NCBI GenBank assembly: GCA_023433345.1
Contig: JAEZDA010000014.1
Span: 1-59,599, forward strand
Length of the DNA stretch: 59,599 nt
Reading direction: 5' to 3'
Source of the DNA: Bacteroidota bacterium
Lineage (GTDB): Bacteria; Bacteroidota; Bacteroidia; Chitinophagales; Chitinophagaceae
A program made the translations under genes and the position numbers. A model generated the notes under the pieces. That model was not told the origin of the DNA, made no database searches, and saw only the letters and a list, made by a program, of their open reading frames with translations. Of the stretch, positions 50,183 to 59,282 are shown piece by piece (positions within the stretch are counted from its first letter, which is position 1; each line of letters opens with the position of its first letter).

Positions 50183-50970
50183 TGCAAATAAATGCAAATA
50201 CCCGGCTGAATAAGCTGTTTAAATACAATCCTGATGCGCTTGAGGCTATCGTATCATTGAATGGAAAATTTGAAAAGTTGAGAAATCCCTTTCTTCGGAA
50301 GCTCATGGCGCCGAGAACTACGATTTCGATGGCGGCTAAGATAGGCGGTTGTGCAATCACCAATTTTTTCGAAGTTCTCGAACCTTTGGGTTTTACGGCA
50401 GATTCGGAAGCTGCAACTGAGGAAGAGGTCGCACAGAAAAGAAAGGATCTGCCAAAGGTAGATACCGCTCATGTTCTTGATGCCAGGCCTCTACTTTCAG
50501 CCGGTGAAGATCCGTTGCGCCGCATTATGTCTCTTGCATCTGCAATCAAAGACAATCAAACTTTTTGCATTATCAACTCATTTGAACCCACACCTTTGAT
50601 CGACCTATTAAGCAAACAGGGTTTTGAGGCCGTATTAGTGAAAAACGGCGAACTGGAGTTTCATACCTATTTTACGAGAATCACGGCCTGCGGTGCGCCT
50701 GCAAATATTGACAATAAGAATTGGAATATTGCGGAGGAAAAATTCAAGGCTCATTGTCGTTTTGTGGACGTGAGAAAAATGAGTGCGCCTCTTCCGATGG
50801 TCACCATACTCGAAGAGCTAAAAGAACTTCCGAATGGATATGCGCTTCACGTTCATCACAAGCGAATTCCAGTTCACCTTTTTTCTGAAATAAAAGACCG
50901 GGGATATGATTATGCGTTGAGAGAAGAAGGTGCAAATAATGTTCATCTTCTAATTTTTCCTGCTGCATAA
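50179..50970 (+). CDS. DUF1858/DUF2249 double-domain protein
   Basis: 263 aa. The N-terminus (1-70) is DUF1858-like ('INANTRLNKLFKYNPDALEAIVSLNGKFEKLRNPFLRKLM'); two DUF2249 domains follow: 'LDARPLLSAGEDPLRRIMSLASAIKDNQTFCIINSFEPTPLIDLLSKQGFEA' and 'VDVRKMSAPLPMVTILEELKELPNGYALHVHHKRIPVHLFSEIKDRGYDYALREEGANNVHLLIFP'. These TusA-like folds occur with NO-related genes but no reaction is established. It is in the middle of the ric operon with overlapping start and stop codons on both sides. Confidence 0.82.
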   Translation: MMQINANTRLNKLFKYNPDALEAIVSLNGKFEKLRNPFLRKLMAPRTTISMAAKIGGCAITNFFEVLEPLGFTADSEAATEEEVAQKRKDLPKVDTAHVLDARPLLSAGEDPLRRIMSLASAIKDNQTFCIINSFEPTPLIDLLSKQGFEAVLVKNGELEFHTYFTRITACGAPANIDNKNWNIAEEKFKAHCRFVDVRKMSAPLPMVTILEELKELPNGYALHVHHKRIPVHLFSEIKDRGYDYALREEGANNVHLLIFPAA

Positions 50971-52244
50971 TGGCACGCGAAGTGAACAGCAACATTGCCG
51001 CACCAACCCATCATCGTGCAGTCGTTCCCTTTTATGCATATGCGGCTCTTTGCATTCTTGCCTCCTCCCTGCTGATATTCTTTTCTGCAGAGGAGTTAAC
51101 CGGCCATCATTTTCAACCGAAGATCATTGCCCTTGCCCATTTAATGGCATTGGGCTGGGCGACAATGGTGATACTGGGCGCAAGTCATCAATTGATTCCT
51201 GTACTGGTGGAAACCGAACTGTTCAGCGAAAAAATTGCATCAGCAACATTCTGGTGCGCGGCAGTGGGAATACCCATTCTTGTTTATGGTTTCGCAACCT
51301 TTGACCTGTCTATATTAGTAGTGACCGGAGGAATACTCATAAATTTTTCAATAATATCCTATGTAATAAACCTATTCTGCAGTTTTATAAAAAAGCCGAA
51401 GACTGACGTTCATGCAATGTTCATTCTTACTGCTTCGCTCTGGCTGTTGCTAACCACTCTTCTCGGCCTGTTGCTTGCAATCAATTTCACGCGGCCGATG
51501 CTGTCGCGTGATTCATTGCATTTCTTAACGCTGCATGCGCATATCGGAATCTTAGGATGGTTCCTTCTCCTGGTAACGGGGGTTGCATCAAAACTTATCC
51601 CGATGTTCCTGATATCGAAGTATGAAGATAAAAAGATGCTATATGTGATTTTTGGAGCTATTAATCTCGGTCTTTTAATTTTCATCTTACTTTTTCTTTT
51701 AGGTAACGGTAATGCATATGCTCTGCCCGCATTGCTTATAGCGTCGGCGATATTTCTTTTTATCTACTACTGTTACCGATGTTTCAAAGAAAGGCTGAGA
51801 AAACGCGTAGATAAGCCGGTTAAGCTTTCTTTGGTATCTGTTTTAGCAACAGTTTTGCCCCTGATACTATTTTACTTTATCAACAACGGCTCCGCTATAA
51901 TGCTAAATAAAGGCATAGCAAATGCTTATGGCGCCATCATTTTCTTCGGCTGGCTAACCGCGCTTATATTCGGTATGACATTCAAAACTCTGCCTTTCAT
52001 AATATGGAACAAACTACGCCTCAGGAACCCTACATCCGGGAATCTGAACGATCCCAGGCAGCTTTACAGTGAAAGAGATTTTAAAATACTGATGTGGACA
52101 TATGTTGCGGGAGTGATTCTTCTGGCCGTTGCAATATTATTTGCATTGCCAAATTTCATAAAAATCAGCGCAGTGCTTCTGGTTTTTGCTTCTCTTTTTT
52201 TCAACATAAACATTTGGAGAATGATTACAAGAAAAAAGCTTTAG
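50970..52244 (+). CDS. Unassigned polytopic membrane protein, haem-copper-oxidase/NnrS-like
   Basis: 424 aa, about 12 membrane helices. Two similar motifs occur: 'IIALAHLMALGWATMVILGASHQLIPVL' (about 50-77) and 'LHFLTLHAHIGILGWFLLLVTGVASKLIPMF' (about 183-213), suggesting an internal repeat, with HxH in the second. 'GIANAYGAIIFFGWLTALIFGMTFKTLPFIIWNKL' is a third polar helix. These features suggest haem binding and remind of NnrS and subunit I folds. It is clearly linked to the ric operon (TAATG overlap upstream, 1-nt gap downstream). Confidence 0.7.
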   Translation: MAREVNSNIAAPTHHRAVVPFYAYAALCILASSLLIFFSAEELTGHHFQPKIIALAHLMALGWATMVILGASHQLIPVLVETELFSEKIASATFWCAAVGIPILVYGFATFDLSILVVTGGILINFSIISYVINLFCSFIKKPKTDVHAMFILTASLWLLLTTLLGLLLAINFTRPMLSRDSLHFLTLHAHIGILGWFLLLVTGVASKLIPMFLISKYEDKKMLYVIFGAINLGLLIFILLFLLGNGNAYALPALLIASAIFLFIYYCYRCFKERLRKRVDKPVKLSLVSVLATVLPLILFYFINNGSAIMLNKGIANAYGAIIFFGWLTALIFGMTFKTLPFIIWNKLRLRNPTSGNLNDPRQLYSERDFKILMWTYVAGVILLAVAILFALPNFIKISAVLLVFASLFFNINIWRMITRKKL

Positions 52245-52245
52245 C

Positions 52246-52572
52246 ATGAACAATTTCATTACAAATGATCTTACGCTTTCCTCCATCGCTGAAAAGGCAT
52301 TGAAGGAAGTTATGGACCCGGAGATCCAGCTAAACGTAGTTGACCTCGGTTTGATTTACCAGATCGATTTTGATAATGAACAAAACAAAATATATTGCAG
52401 GATGTCGTTAACCACAAGGTTCTGCCCGATGGGTTCTGCAATAGTTAGTGATGTAAAATCGGCTTTGTGCCGCACTTTCCCGGACGCTTCGATAGAAACA
52501 AACCTGGTATTTGACCCACCCTGGAATAAGGATCGGATCAGTGAAGCAGGGAAACAATTTTTAAACAACTAA
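52246..52572 (+). CDS. MIP18-family iron-sulfur assembly factor (SufT/PaaD-like)
   Basis: 108 aa: 'SIAEKALKEVMDPEIQLNVVDLGLIYQIDFDNEQNKIYCRMSLTTRFCPMGSAIVSDVKSAL' is the MIP18 (DUF59) fold with the characteristic DPE motif, 'VDLGLIY' and a Cys in 'TRFCPMG'. Proteins of this type mature Fe-S clusters. In this operon it fits a repair function with Ric. Confidence 0.88.
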   Translation: MNNFITNDLTLSSIAEKALKEVMDPEIQLNVVDLGLIYQIDFDNEQNKIYCRMSLTTRFCPMGSAIVSDVKSALCRTFPDASIETNLVFDPPWNKDRISEAGKQFLNN

Positions 52573-52573
52573 A

Positions 52574-53005
52574 ATGCTCAGTCATACTTGTAAAACCGCC
52601 ATTAAAGCCGTAATATTTCTTTGCTCAAAATATGAGTCGAAGGAGAATGCGGGCATAAAAGAAATAGCAAGTGCCATCCAGGCCAGTGAACACACTGTAG
52701 GTAAGTTTTTGCAAACGCTTGTAAAGAATGGAGTGATAAACAGCCTGAAAGGGCCCAGCGGAGGCTTTTACATTTCCAAAGAACAACGAAAACTTCCTAT
52801 CATAACAATCATAGATGCTATTGATGGAACAAGCGTGTTTCGGGAATGCGGTTTAGGCCTTCCCCAATGTTCAGCTTCACGTCCTTGCCCCATCCATTTT
52901 GAATACAAAGAATCCCGCGACAAGGCAGAGAAGATCTTTAGAACAAAGAAGGTGTTGGACCTATGTGATCCGGTAACTTTAGGTACCGCTTATATTTCGA
53001 TTTAA
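52574..53005 (+). CDS. Rrf2 family regulator of the ric operon
   Basis: 143 aa, winged HTH ('KTAIKAVIFLCSKYESKENAGIKEIASAIQASEHTVGKFLQTLVKNGVINSLKGPSGGFYISKEQRKLPIITIIDAIDG') and Cys motif 'ECGLGLPQCSASRPCPIHFEY', the spacing of the NsrR Fe-S site. It is the last gene of the operon and probably represses it, perhaps through the palindrome at 48703. It is a paralogue of 44358-44804. Confidence 0.9.
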   Translation: MLSHTCKTAIKAVIFLCSKYESKENAGIKEIASAIQASEHTVGKFLQTLVKNGVINSLKGPSGGFYISKEQRKLPIITIIDAIDGTSVFRECGLGLPQCSASRPCPIHFEYKESRDKAEKIFRTKKVLDLCDPVTLGTAYISI

Positions 53006-53364
53006 TCCCGTTTTTCAGTCCCTTTCTTTTCATCAGGAAACAATTGTTTGATCATTGCATTCATAATTGGAAGCCTGAGTACTTTTTCTCTGGAGGCCCA
53101 GATTATAATGCAAATGACCAGGTAAAAAACTCCCATTGCTAAAAAACCCAGGGGCATTGAATTAAACCATTTACCGAGCGCCCATGCTCCGGCAATACTT
53201 ATCATCAGCATAAAAAGAAAAAAGATAAGAGCCACCAAAATTATAGCTATTGCTGATGACAACATTTGCGACGACTTTCGGGCAACTTCAAGCTTTGCGA
53301 TGGCAATTCTTGTATCGGCATAGGCCCGGAGTTGATTGATCAGATCTTCTATTTTATCCAGCAT
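53002..53364 (-). CDS. Holin-X-like membrane protein
   Basis: 120 aa: an amphipathic N-terminus ('LDKIEDLINQLRAYADTRIAIAKLEVARKSSQMLSSA'), then two membrane helices ('IAIILVALIFFLFMLMISIAGAW', 'LGFLAMGVFYLVICIIIWA') and a basic tail. It matches the putative Actinobacterial Holin-X/DUF1469 type, despite the name a cellular protein of unknown role. The stop overlaps the Rrf2 stop by 4 nt. Confidence 0.75.
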   Translation of the reverse strand: MLDKIEDLINQLRAYADTRIAIAKLEVARKSSQMLSSAIAIILVALIFFLFMLMISIAGAWALGKWFNSMPLGFLAMGVFYLVICIIIWASREKVLRLPIMNAMIKQLFPDEKKGTEKRD

Positions 53365-53390
53365 GCTTTTAAGATTTTATATATTGAAAA

Positions 53391-55976
53391 CTATTTACTA
53401 CTTCTATCCAACTTTCTTCGTCTTCTCGTAATCATTTTTTCTAATTCAACCACGAAGAAAACCAATGATGAAAGAAAACCCACTAAAATAAACTGGTTAA
53501 GGGTTAGTGCTTCAGTTTTAAAAACCGGCTGGAGCCAGGGAATGTATGTTATTGCGATCTGCAAAATAAAACCCGTTAGAACAGCCCATAGAAGTTGCAT
53601 ATTCGAAAACAGTCCAATTTTAAAAAGAGAACGGCTTTCAGACCTTATTGCCATTACGTGGCCAAGCTGGCACAGGCAAAGCACATTAAAGACCATGGTT
53701 TGCCAGGGCATATCATTTTCTATGGCCCACCATTGAGTAAATAAGGCAATGCATGCCATGAACAGCCCAACCCATATCATGTGCAGGCCGCGGCCCTTTG
53801 CAAAAACCGTTTCGTCGGGATGCCTCGGTGGTCGCCTCATAATATCCCTCTCCGCCTTTTCAAATGAGAGAGATATTGCGGGCAATCCGTCTGAAACCAG
53901 GTTTATCCAAAGTATATGAATAGGCAGCAAGGCAACAGGGAGCCCCAGGAGCGGGCCAATCAAAAGTGTAAAGAGCTCGCCTGAATTTGTGGTCATCAGG
54001 TATTTTATAAACTTCAGTATGTTATCATATATACGCCTGCCCTCCCGTACTGCCTTCACGATCGTAGAAAAATTATCATCCATCAACACCATGTCAGATG
54101 CTTCCCTGGAAACATCCGTGCCCGTAATGCCCATTGCAATACCAATGTTTGCCCGCTTCAATGATGGAGCATCGTTAACGCCATCCCCGGTCATGGCAAC
54201 ATAGTGGCCTTTCTTTTGAAGTGCTTTAACAATGTTAAGTTTTTGCTCAGGTGAAACCCGTGCATATACCTTAATACTTTCCACTTTATTTTCAAAATCC
54301 TGTTCTTCAAGCCTGGCGATGTCCCGGCCGGTGAGCAACAAATCCTTTCCGCTAACGAGTATGCCTAAACGCTCCGCAATGTTTTTGGCCGTTTCAGGAT
54401 GATCTCCGGTGATCATCACTATTTGAATGCCGGCTTGCTTACATTCCTTTATCGCTTCTCCTGCCTCCTCACGCGGCGGATCCACAAGGCCTGCGAGTCC
54501 GGAAAAATTCAGATCCTTTTCCACAACGGCGGCATCCAGCTCCGGAAGAGATTCCCAAAGCCGATACGCGAAACCTATTACCCTTTCGCCCTTGGCAGCC
54601 ATCTCATTTACATGACCCGCTATTTTTTCAGGATCAATATCATTGCATTTAGCGAGCAACACATCAGGTGCACCTTTGGTAATAGCCACAATGCGGCCAT
54701 CATAGGGATGAAATGTTGTCATCAACTTCCGGGTGGAATCAAAAGGTATTTCGGCTATTCTTTCCGCGGCATTTCGATGAATATCATGGTCTGCTGCCAC
54801 CTTCATTAACGCGATCTCCGTGCTATCGCCTTTAATTTCGCCGTTATCATTCTCAATTGTATCGTTGTTCAAGGCAAATGCATTCAATAACTGTTTAAGG
54901 TCTTCATTCGAGGGATCAGATTTTATTTCGCTTGCAGAAATGAAATTTTCGTTCACGAAAACCTCCTCTGTATGCATTTCGTTCTTTGTGAGCGTGCCGG
55001 TTTTATCTGTACAAATAAAAGTTACGGAGCCAAGTGTTTCCACCGCGGGTAATTTCCTTATCAGCGCTTTAACTTTAATCATTCTTCTTGCTGCAAGGGC
55101 CAGGGAAATAGTGATAGCAGCAGGAAGTGCCTCAGGAATTGCTGCTACTGCCATTGAAATACTCGTCATCACAAGTGAACCAATTGCTTCACCCCGAAGC
55201 CATCCGATAAGAAAAAAAAGTGCACATATTAATATAACGAGAACGGTTAAACGCTTTCCGAATAGTGCCATTTTTTCCTGGAGCGGAGTACGCATTTCAG
55301 CCCCCTGCAGCATCTTTGCGATGTTTCCGAGCTCGGTTTCCATGCCTGTTGCCACCACAATTCCCGAGCCTCTGCCATAGGTAACCGTTGTACTTTTGAA
55401 AGCCATGTTCTGCATATCACCTATGGCGATATCTTCTTCAAGAGTTGTTTCTGCATGTTTTTCCACCGCCACAGATTCACCGGTTAACGATGCCTCTTCA
55501 ACCCTCAGGTTTACTGATTCTACCAACCGAAGATCTGCGGGCACTATATTTCCTGTTTCAAGCATTACTATATCACCGGGCACGAGGTCTGTAGCGGGAA
55601 CTTCCACTGATTGCCCTTCGCGAAGCACATTCGTTTTAGAAACTGCCATCGCCTTAAGTGCATCCATAGCTTTTTCAGCATTCATTTCCTGTATAAAACC
55701 CAGAACCGCGTTCAAAACAACTATAACCATAATAACTATGGTGTCGGTAAGATCGCCAAGTATGCCTGATACTATTGCCGCAAGCAGCAGTATGATGATC
55801 ATTACATCTTTGAACTGGGCAAAAAAGGCGGAAAGTTTAGATCTTCTCTTTCCCTCCACGAGTTGATTTGGTCCATACTTCTCCTTCCTTAAAGCTGCTT
55901 CTTCAGCACTCAGTCCATTTTTGCCTGATCGGAGATGATCGAAGACCTGTTGAACAGTGGAGACATGCCATACCAT
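53391..55976 (-). CDS. Cation-transporting P-type ATPase, calcium type (P2A)
   Basis: 861 aa from the ATG at 55976 (a TTG seven codons upstream is less likely and overlaps the next gene). N-terminal cation ATPase domain ('LSAEEAALRKEKYGPNQLVEG'), TGES, the calcium-site helix 'MAVAAIPEALPAAITISLALAARRM', DKTGTLTKNEM phosphorylation site, 'TGDHPETAKNIA', 'VAMTGDGVNDAPSLKRANIGIAMG', and a C-terminal helix block. P2A pumps export calcium, sometimes manganese. Confidence 0.92.
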   Translation of the reverse strand: MVWHVSTVQQVFDHLRSGKNGLSAEEAALRKEKYGPNQLVEGKRRSKLSAFFAQFKDVMIIILLLAAIVSGILGDLTDTIVIMVIVVLNAVLGFIQEMNAEKAMDALKAMAVSKTNVLREGQSVEVPATDLVPGDIVMLETGNIVPADLRLVESVNLRVEEASLTGESVAVEKHAETTLEEDIAIGDMQNMAFKSTTVTYGRGSGIVVATGMETELGNIAKMLQGAEMRTPLQEKMALFGKRLTVLVILICALFFLIGWLRGEAIGSLVMTSISMAVAAIPEALPAAITISLALAARRMIKVKALIRKLPAVETLGSVTFICTDKTGTLTKNEMHTEEVFVNENFISASEIKSDPSNEDLKQLLNAFALNNDTIENDNGEIKGDSTEIALMKVAADHDIHRNAAERIAEIPFDSTRKLMTTFHPYDGRIVAITKGAPDVLLAKCNDIDPEKIAGHVNEMAAKGERVIGFAYRLWESLPELDAAVVEKDLNFSGLAGLVDPPREEAGEAIKECKQAGIQIVMITGDHPETAKNIAERLGILVSGKDLLLTGRDIARLEEQDFENKVESIKVYARVSPEQKLNIVKALQKKGHYVAMTGDGVNDAPSLKRANIGIAMGITGTDVSREASDMVLMDDNFSTIVKAVREGRRIYDNILKFIKYLMTTNSGELFTLLIGPLLGLPVALLPIHILWINLVSDGLPAISLSFEKAERDIMRRPPRHPDETVFAKGRGLHMIWVGLFMACIALFTQWWAIENDMPWQTMVFNVLCLCQLGHVMAIRSESRSLFKIGLFSNMQLLWAVLTGFILQIAITYIPWLQPVFKTEALTLNQFILVGFLSSLVFFVVELEKMITRRRRKLDRSSK

Positions 55977-55993
55977 AAGCTCTATTTCATTTA

Positions 55994-57283
55994 TCAATAA
56001 AAGGTTTTACCGAAACGGAAAAAAACTTCTTTTTCTAAAGCCTCGCGATGATCAGGATGTGCGATCCTTATCATTTCGTATGCGCGCTGCCGTGTATTTT
56101 TCCCAAACAGTTGAGCAATGCCATACTCTGTAACCACATAATGCATATGGGCTCGGGTGGTTACAACTCCGGCTCCGTTTCTCAGAAAAGGTACGATTTT
56201 ACTCTCGCCTTTTTTTGTAGTGGAAGCCACGGCGATAATCGGTTTACCCCCATCTGATAAGGCAGCACCCCGGAGAAAGTCCATCTGGCCGCCAACGCCT
56301 GAGTATTGATAGGTGCCTATCGAATCAGCACAAACCTGCCCTGTAATATCAATTTCAATTGCGCTGTTTACAGCCACCACCTTAGGGTTACGACTAATAA
56401 TATAAGAATCGTTCACATAATCTGTACCCATGAAATCGAACATGGGGTTGTCATCAACAAAATTGTACAGGCGCCTGCTTCCCACGGCAAATGCGGTAAC
56501 TATCTTTCCGCGATGGTTTGTTTTATTCTGGTTGGTAATAACGCCGTTCTCCAAAAGGTCGATCACTCCGTCGGAAAACATTTCGCTGTGTATGCCGAGA
56601 TTCTTATGCCCGTACAATTCCTGCAAAACAGCATCCGGTATTACGCCTATACCTAGTTGCAAAGTGGCCCCATCTTCCACCAGTGTTGCGCAGTGCTCAC
56701 CTATCTGCTTTTCTACCAGTGATATCTGAGATTTATAGTTCACTTCCGGCAAACCGTCCGCACATTCAACCATTACATCGATCTCTTTGATATGAATTAA
56801 ACCGTCGCCATGGGTACGAGGCATATTTGGGTTCACCTGTGCAATAACATAACGGGCATGGCTAACCGCGGATCGGGCAACATCAACCGATACGCCTAAA
56901 GAGCAATAGCCGTGCTTATCGGGCGGTGAAACATGGATCAGGGCAACATCCAGCCTTAGATATCCTTCCTTAAACAGCTTTGGGATCTCGCTTAAAAAAA
57001 CCGGTATATAATCTCCGCGACTTGAATTAACCGCTTCTCTCACATTCTGCGAAACAAACAATGAGTTGAAATAAAAGCTCTCCTTCATTCCTTCTTCAGC
57101 AATGGCGAGATCGCCTAAGGTGCTCACGGAAACTATTTCCACCTTCTTTAAACTACTGTGTCGCTCTGCCAGGGCATGAAGCAAAAAACACGGTGTGGCT
57201 GCACTTCCATGAACGAATACACGGTCGCCAGACATTATTTTGCTCACTGCTTCCTCCGCTGATACAAACCGGGGTTGATACAT
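55994..57283 (-). CDS. Acetyl-CoA hydrolase/transferase family protein (4-hydroxybutyrate CoA-transferase-like)
   Basis: 429 aa. Cat1/AckCoA-transferase pattern: 'GDRVFVHGSAATPCFLLHALAER', 'DVALIHVSPPDKHGYCSLGVSVDVARSAV', 'QLGIGVIPDAVLQEL', 'IHSEMFSDGVIDLLENGVITN', with the catalytic Glu in the last, and 'GGQMDFLRGA', 'VTEYGIAQLFGKNTRQRAYEMIRIAHPDHRE'. It transfers CoA between carboxylates such as acetate and butyrate/4-hydroxybutyrate. The preferred substrate is uncertain. Confidence 0.9.
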   Translation of the reverse strand: MYQPRFVSAEEAVSKIMSGDRVFVHGSAATPCFLLHALAERHSSLKKVEIVSVSTLGDLAIAEEGMKESFYFNSLFVSQNVREAVNSSRGDYIPVFLSEIPKLFKEGYLRLDVALIHVSPPDKHGYCSLGVSVDVARSAVSHARYVIAQVNPNMPRTHGDGLIHIKEIDVMVECADGLPEVNYKSQISLVEKQIGEHCATLVEDGATLQLGIGVIPDAVLQELYGHKNLGIHSEMFSDGVIDLLENGVITNQNKTNHRGKIVTAFAVGSRRLYNFVDDNPMFDFMGTDYVNDSYIISRNPKVVAVNSAIEIDITGQVCADSIGTYQYSGVGGQMDFLRGAALSDGGKPIIAVASTTKKGESKIVPFLRNGAGVVTTRAHMHYVVTEYGIAQLFGKNTRQRAYEMIRIAHPDHREALEKEVFFRFGKTFY

Positions 57284-57371
57284 AATTATTTTTTTGGGAG
57301 TTAAAATTTATCGAATATCCCTGCCCTTTATGCAAATCACATCTATCGACTCAATAAATGTTCCTCTTTCT

Positions 57372-58184
57372 TTAAATGGCAGGAACCGAAAGCATCGGTA
57401 CGGAAAGGTGGCGCATAATACGCTTCGAATCGCTTTTATGGAATTCGAAAAAATTGTGGTGTTTTGGCAACAGCACAACCAGATCGGCATTATTATGTTC
57501 GGTATAAGTTGCGAGACCTTCATCCACAGATTCCGCCTCCACCAAGTGGAAACGAAGTTCAACTCCCGGCAGTTGTGAACGAAGCCCCTGCATTGTTGCC
57601 TGTGATGGATCGGCCTCGTTTTTCCTTTTTACATACACCAGATGTAATGTTGAGTTTGCAATAGAACCCGCGCTTATTAATTTTTCAAGCGGAAGCTCCT
57701 TTACCGGGTTTGCAAAATCGTAGGCAAGTGCAACATGCTTCCAGGAAGTAAAGGTTGCATTATCCGGAACAATGATAAGCGGAACCGGCAAACTTTTCAA
57801 CACAGAGAACGCACTACTTTGGTAAATAGTTTTCTGAGCTGACTCATGCGACAATCCCATTACCACGAACTCTGCATGCTTCCTGCTGCAAAGAAGTTCA
57901 AGTTGATGCTCTACAGAACCCAGCTCTATGTGATGGTTGATCGAAACATCCCCAGCTGCTTCAATTTTCAACTTTTCCTCCAGGGCTATCATGCTGAATT
58001 TTGCATCATCCTTCATTTGATTTATAAGATTATCGGGAAGCGGTGAATGTGTGATGCTGGGTTGTATCACCATCACATGAAGCAGATGAACCTCGGCTCT
58101 CCGCTCCTTTGCAAGTTTAATCGCGTACAATGCTGCATTCGAAGATGCGGGAGAGAAATTTACGGGAACAATGAGTGCCGCCAT
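57372..58184 (-). CDS. Tandem universal stress protein
   Basis: 270 aa with two UspA-like halves. The first: 'LIVPVNFSPASSNAALYAIKLAKERRAEVHLLHVMV' and 'HAEFVVMGLSHESAQKTIYQSSAFSVLKSLPVPLIIVPDN'. The second: 'VALAYDFANPVKELPLEKLISAGSIANSTLHLVYV' and 'NADLVVLLPKHHNFFEFHKSDSKRIMRHLSVPMLSVPAI'. The ATP-binding G-x2-G-x9-G-S/T pattern is degenerate in both halves. Cytoplasmic; induced by stress in relatives. It stands 88 nt after the CoA-transferase start. Confidence 0.88.
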   Translation of the reverse strand: MAALIVPVNFSPASSNAALYAIKLAKERRAEVHLLHVMVIQPSITHSPLPDNLINQMKDDAKFSMIALEEKLKIEAAGDVSINHHIELGSVEHQLELLCSRKHAEFVVMGLSHESAQKTIYQSSAFSVLKSLPVPLIIVPDNATFTSWKHVALAYDFANPVKELPLEKLISAGSIANSTLHLVYVKRKNEADPSQATMQGLRSQLPGVELRFHLVEAESVDEGLATYTEHNNADLVVLLPKHHNFFEFHKSDSKRIMRHLSVPMLSVPAI

Positions 58185-58262
58185 ATGGATTTGATTTTGC
58201 TAAAATTGAAATAATTAATCCATGCTTAAAATGACATCACTCACCCTGTAAAATGAGAGACC

Positions 58263-59264
58263 TCAAAATGAAGCCGAATCTTTTGCAGCCCGCTGCCTTC
58301 TCCTTTCCTGTTTTCTAAAAAACCCCCGCAGCAGAAAATTATGTTGCAACGCTTCCATACTTTCATTAAATCGTTTAGTTCCCTGATCAATATTATCGAG
58401 CGCGCGCCGCATATCTTCCGTCATTTCTGAATCCGTCAGCAAGGTTTTTACGGGTCCATTTCCGGTAGTTACGTTTTCGTGAATGTCCTTTATTACCTTG
58501 TCGAAATTTTTGACCATCTCATCAGCGGAATGAACTACCTGGTTAAGCTGCTGTGCTGCCTGGTCAAGGCTGTAAGCAAGAGATGTATCGTAAAGAAGTT
58601 TTCCCACAGTTCCTTCACCGGCCTTAACATTTTGCATTACGGAATTTAACTCCATGGTTAACCTCTCCATTCCCGCACTCGACTTTCTTACATTCTCCAG
58701 GCTTGATTTAATATCGGGATAAAGAGTTTCCGAATTCAGAACATCCCACAATGCCTTGCTGCTGTTAATTCTTTTAATTGTTGTTTTAAATTCTTCTGTG
58801 ATCTCAGACAGATCGTTGTTTGAACGGCTGAGCGTGTTCAGCATTTCTTCGGGGCTCGAGGTTTCCCTTGCCATTAAAAGGCTTCCCGGCTGTGCCGGCA
58901 TCGCCACACCGCTGCCAGAAACGATATTCACCACTTTGTTGCCCACAATGCCATCCGTACCGATCGACACCAATGCATCGGATTTGATCACGCTTTTCAT
59001 ATCAGTATCGATATGCATTGAAACCTCTATTATGGTATCTGCGATGATCTCTATGTTCCTCACAGTTCCCACCTGTATGCCTGCATACCTCACATTGTTC
59101 CCCTGCACTAATCCCTGCACATTAGAAAACCTGGATTTCAAAACATAGGTGGAGCCAAACATATTTTTATTCCGCCCGATGAGGAATAAGAGCGCTACTA
59201 AAAAAAGCAGACCTGCAAGAACAAAGATCCCCAGTTTCACATTATTCACCATCTTCTTAGCCAT
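58263..59264 (-). CDS. MlaD/MCE family lipid-binding protein
   Basis: 333 aa from the ATG at 59264. One N-terminal helix ('VKLGIFVLAGLLFLVALLFLIG'), then one MCE domain ('RFSNVQGLVQGNNVRYAGIQVGTVRNIEIIADTIIEVSMHID', 'SIGTDGIVGNKVVNIVSG') and a long helical C-terminal region with coiled-coil character. Substrate-binding component of the Mla-like ABC system for phospholipid transport between membranes. It lies after the ATP-binding gene at the window edge. Confidence 0.88.
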   Translation of the reverse strand: MAKKMVNNVKLGIFVLAGLLFLVALLFLIGRNKNMFGSTYVLKSRFSNVQGLVQGNNVRYAGIQVGTVRNIEIIADTIIEVSMHIDTDMKSVIKSDALVSIGTDGIVGNKVVNIVSGSGVAMPAQPGSLLMARETSSPEEMLNTLSRSNNDLSEITEEFKTTIKRINSSKALWDVLNSETLYPDIKSSLENVRKSSAGMERLTMELNSVMQNVKAGEGTVGKLLYDTSLAYSLDQAAQQLNQVVHSADEMVKNFDKVIKDIHENVTTGNGPVKTLLTDSEMTEDMRRALDNIDQGTKRFNESMEALQHNFLLRGFFRKQERRRQRAAKDSASF

Positions 59265-59282
59265 AACCAAATTTATTATACT

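Noticed and set aside
53002..53364. Phage holin as a sign of a prophage
   Set aside because: Holin-X-like proteins are ordinary chromosomal genes and no phage genes are nearby.
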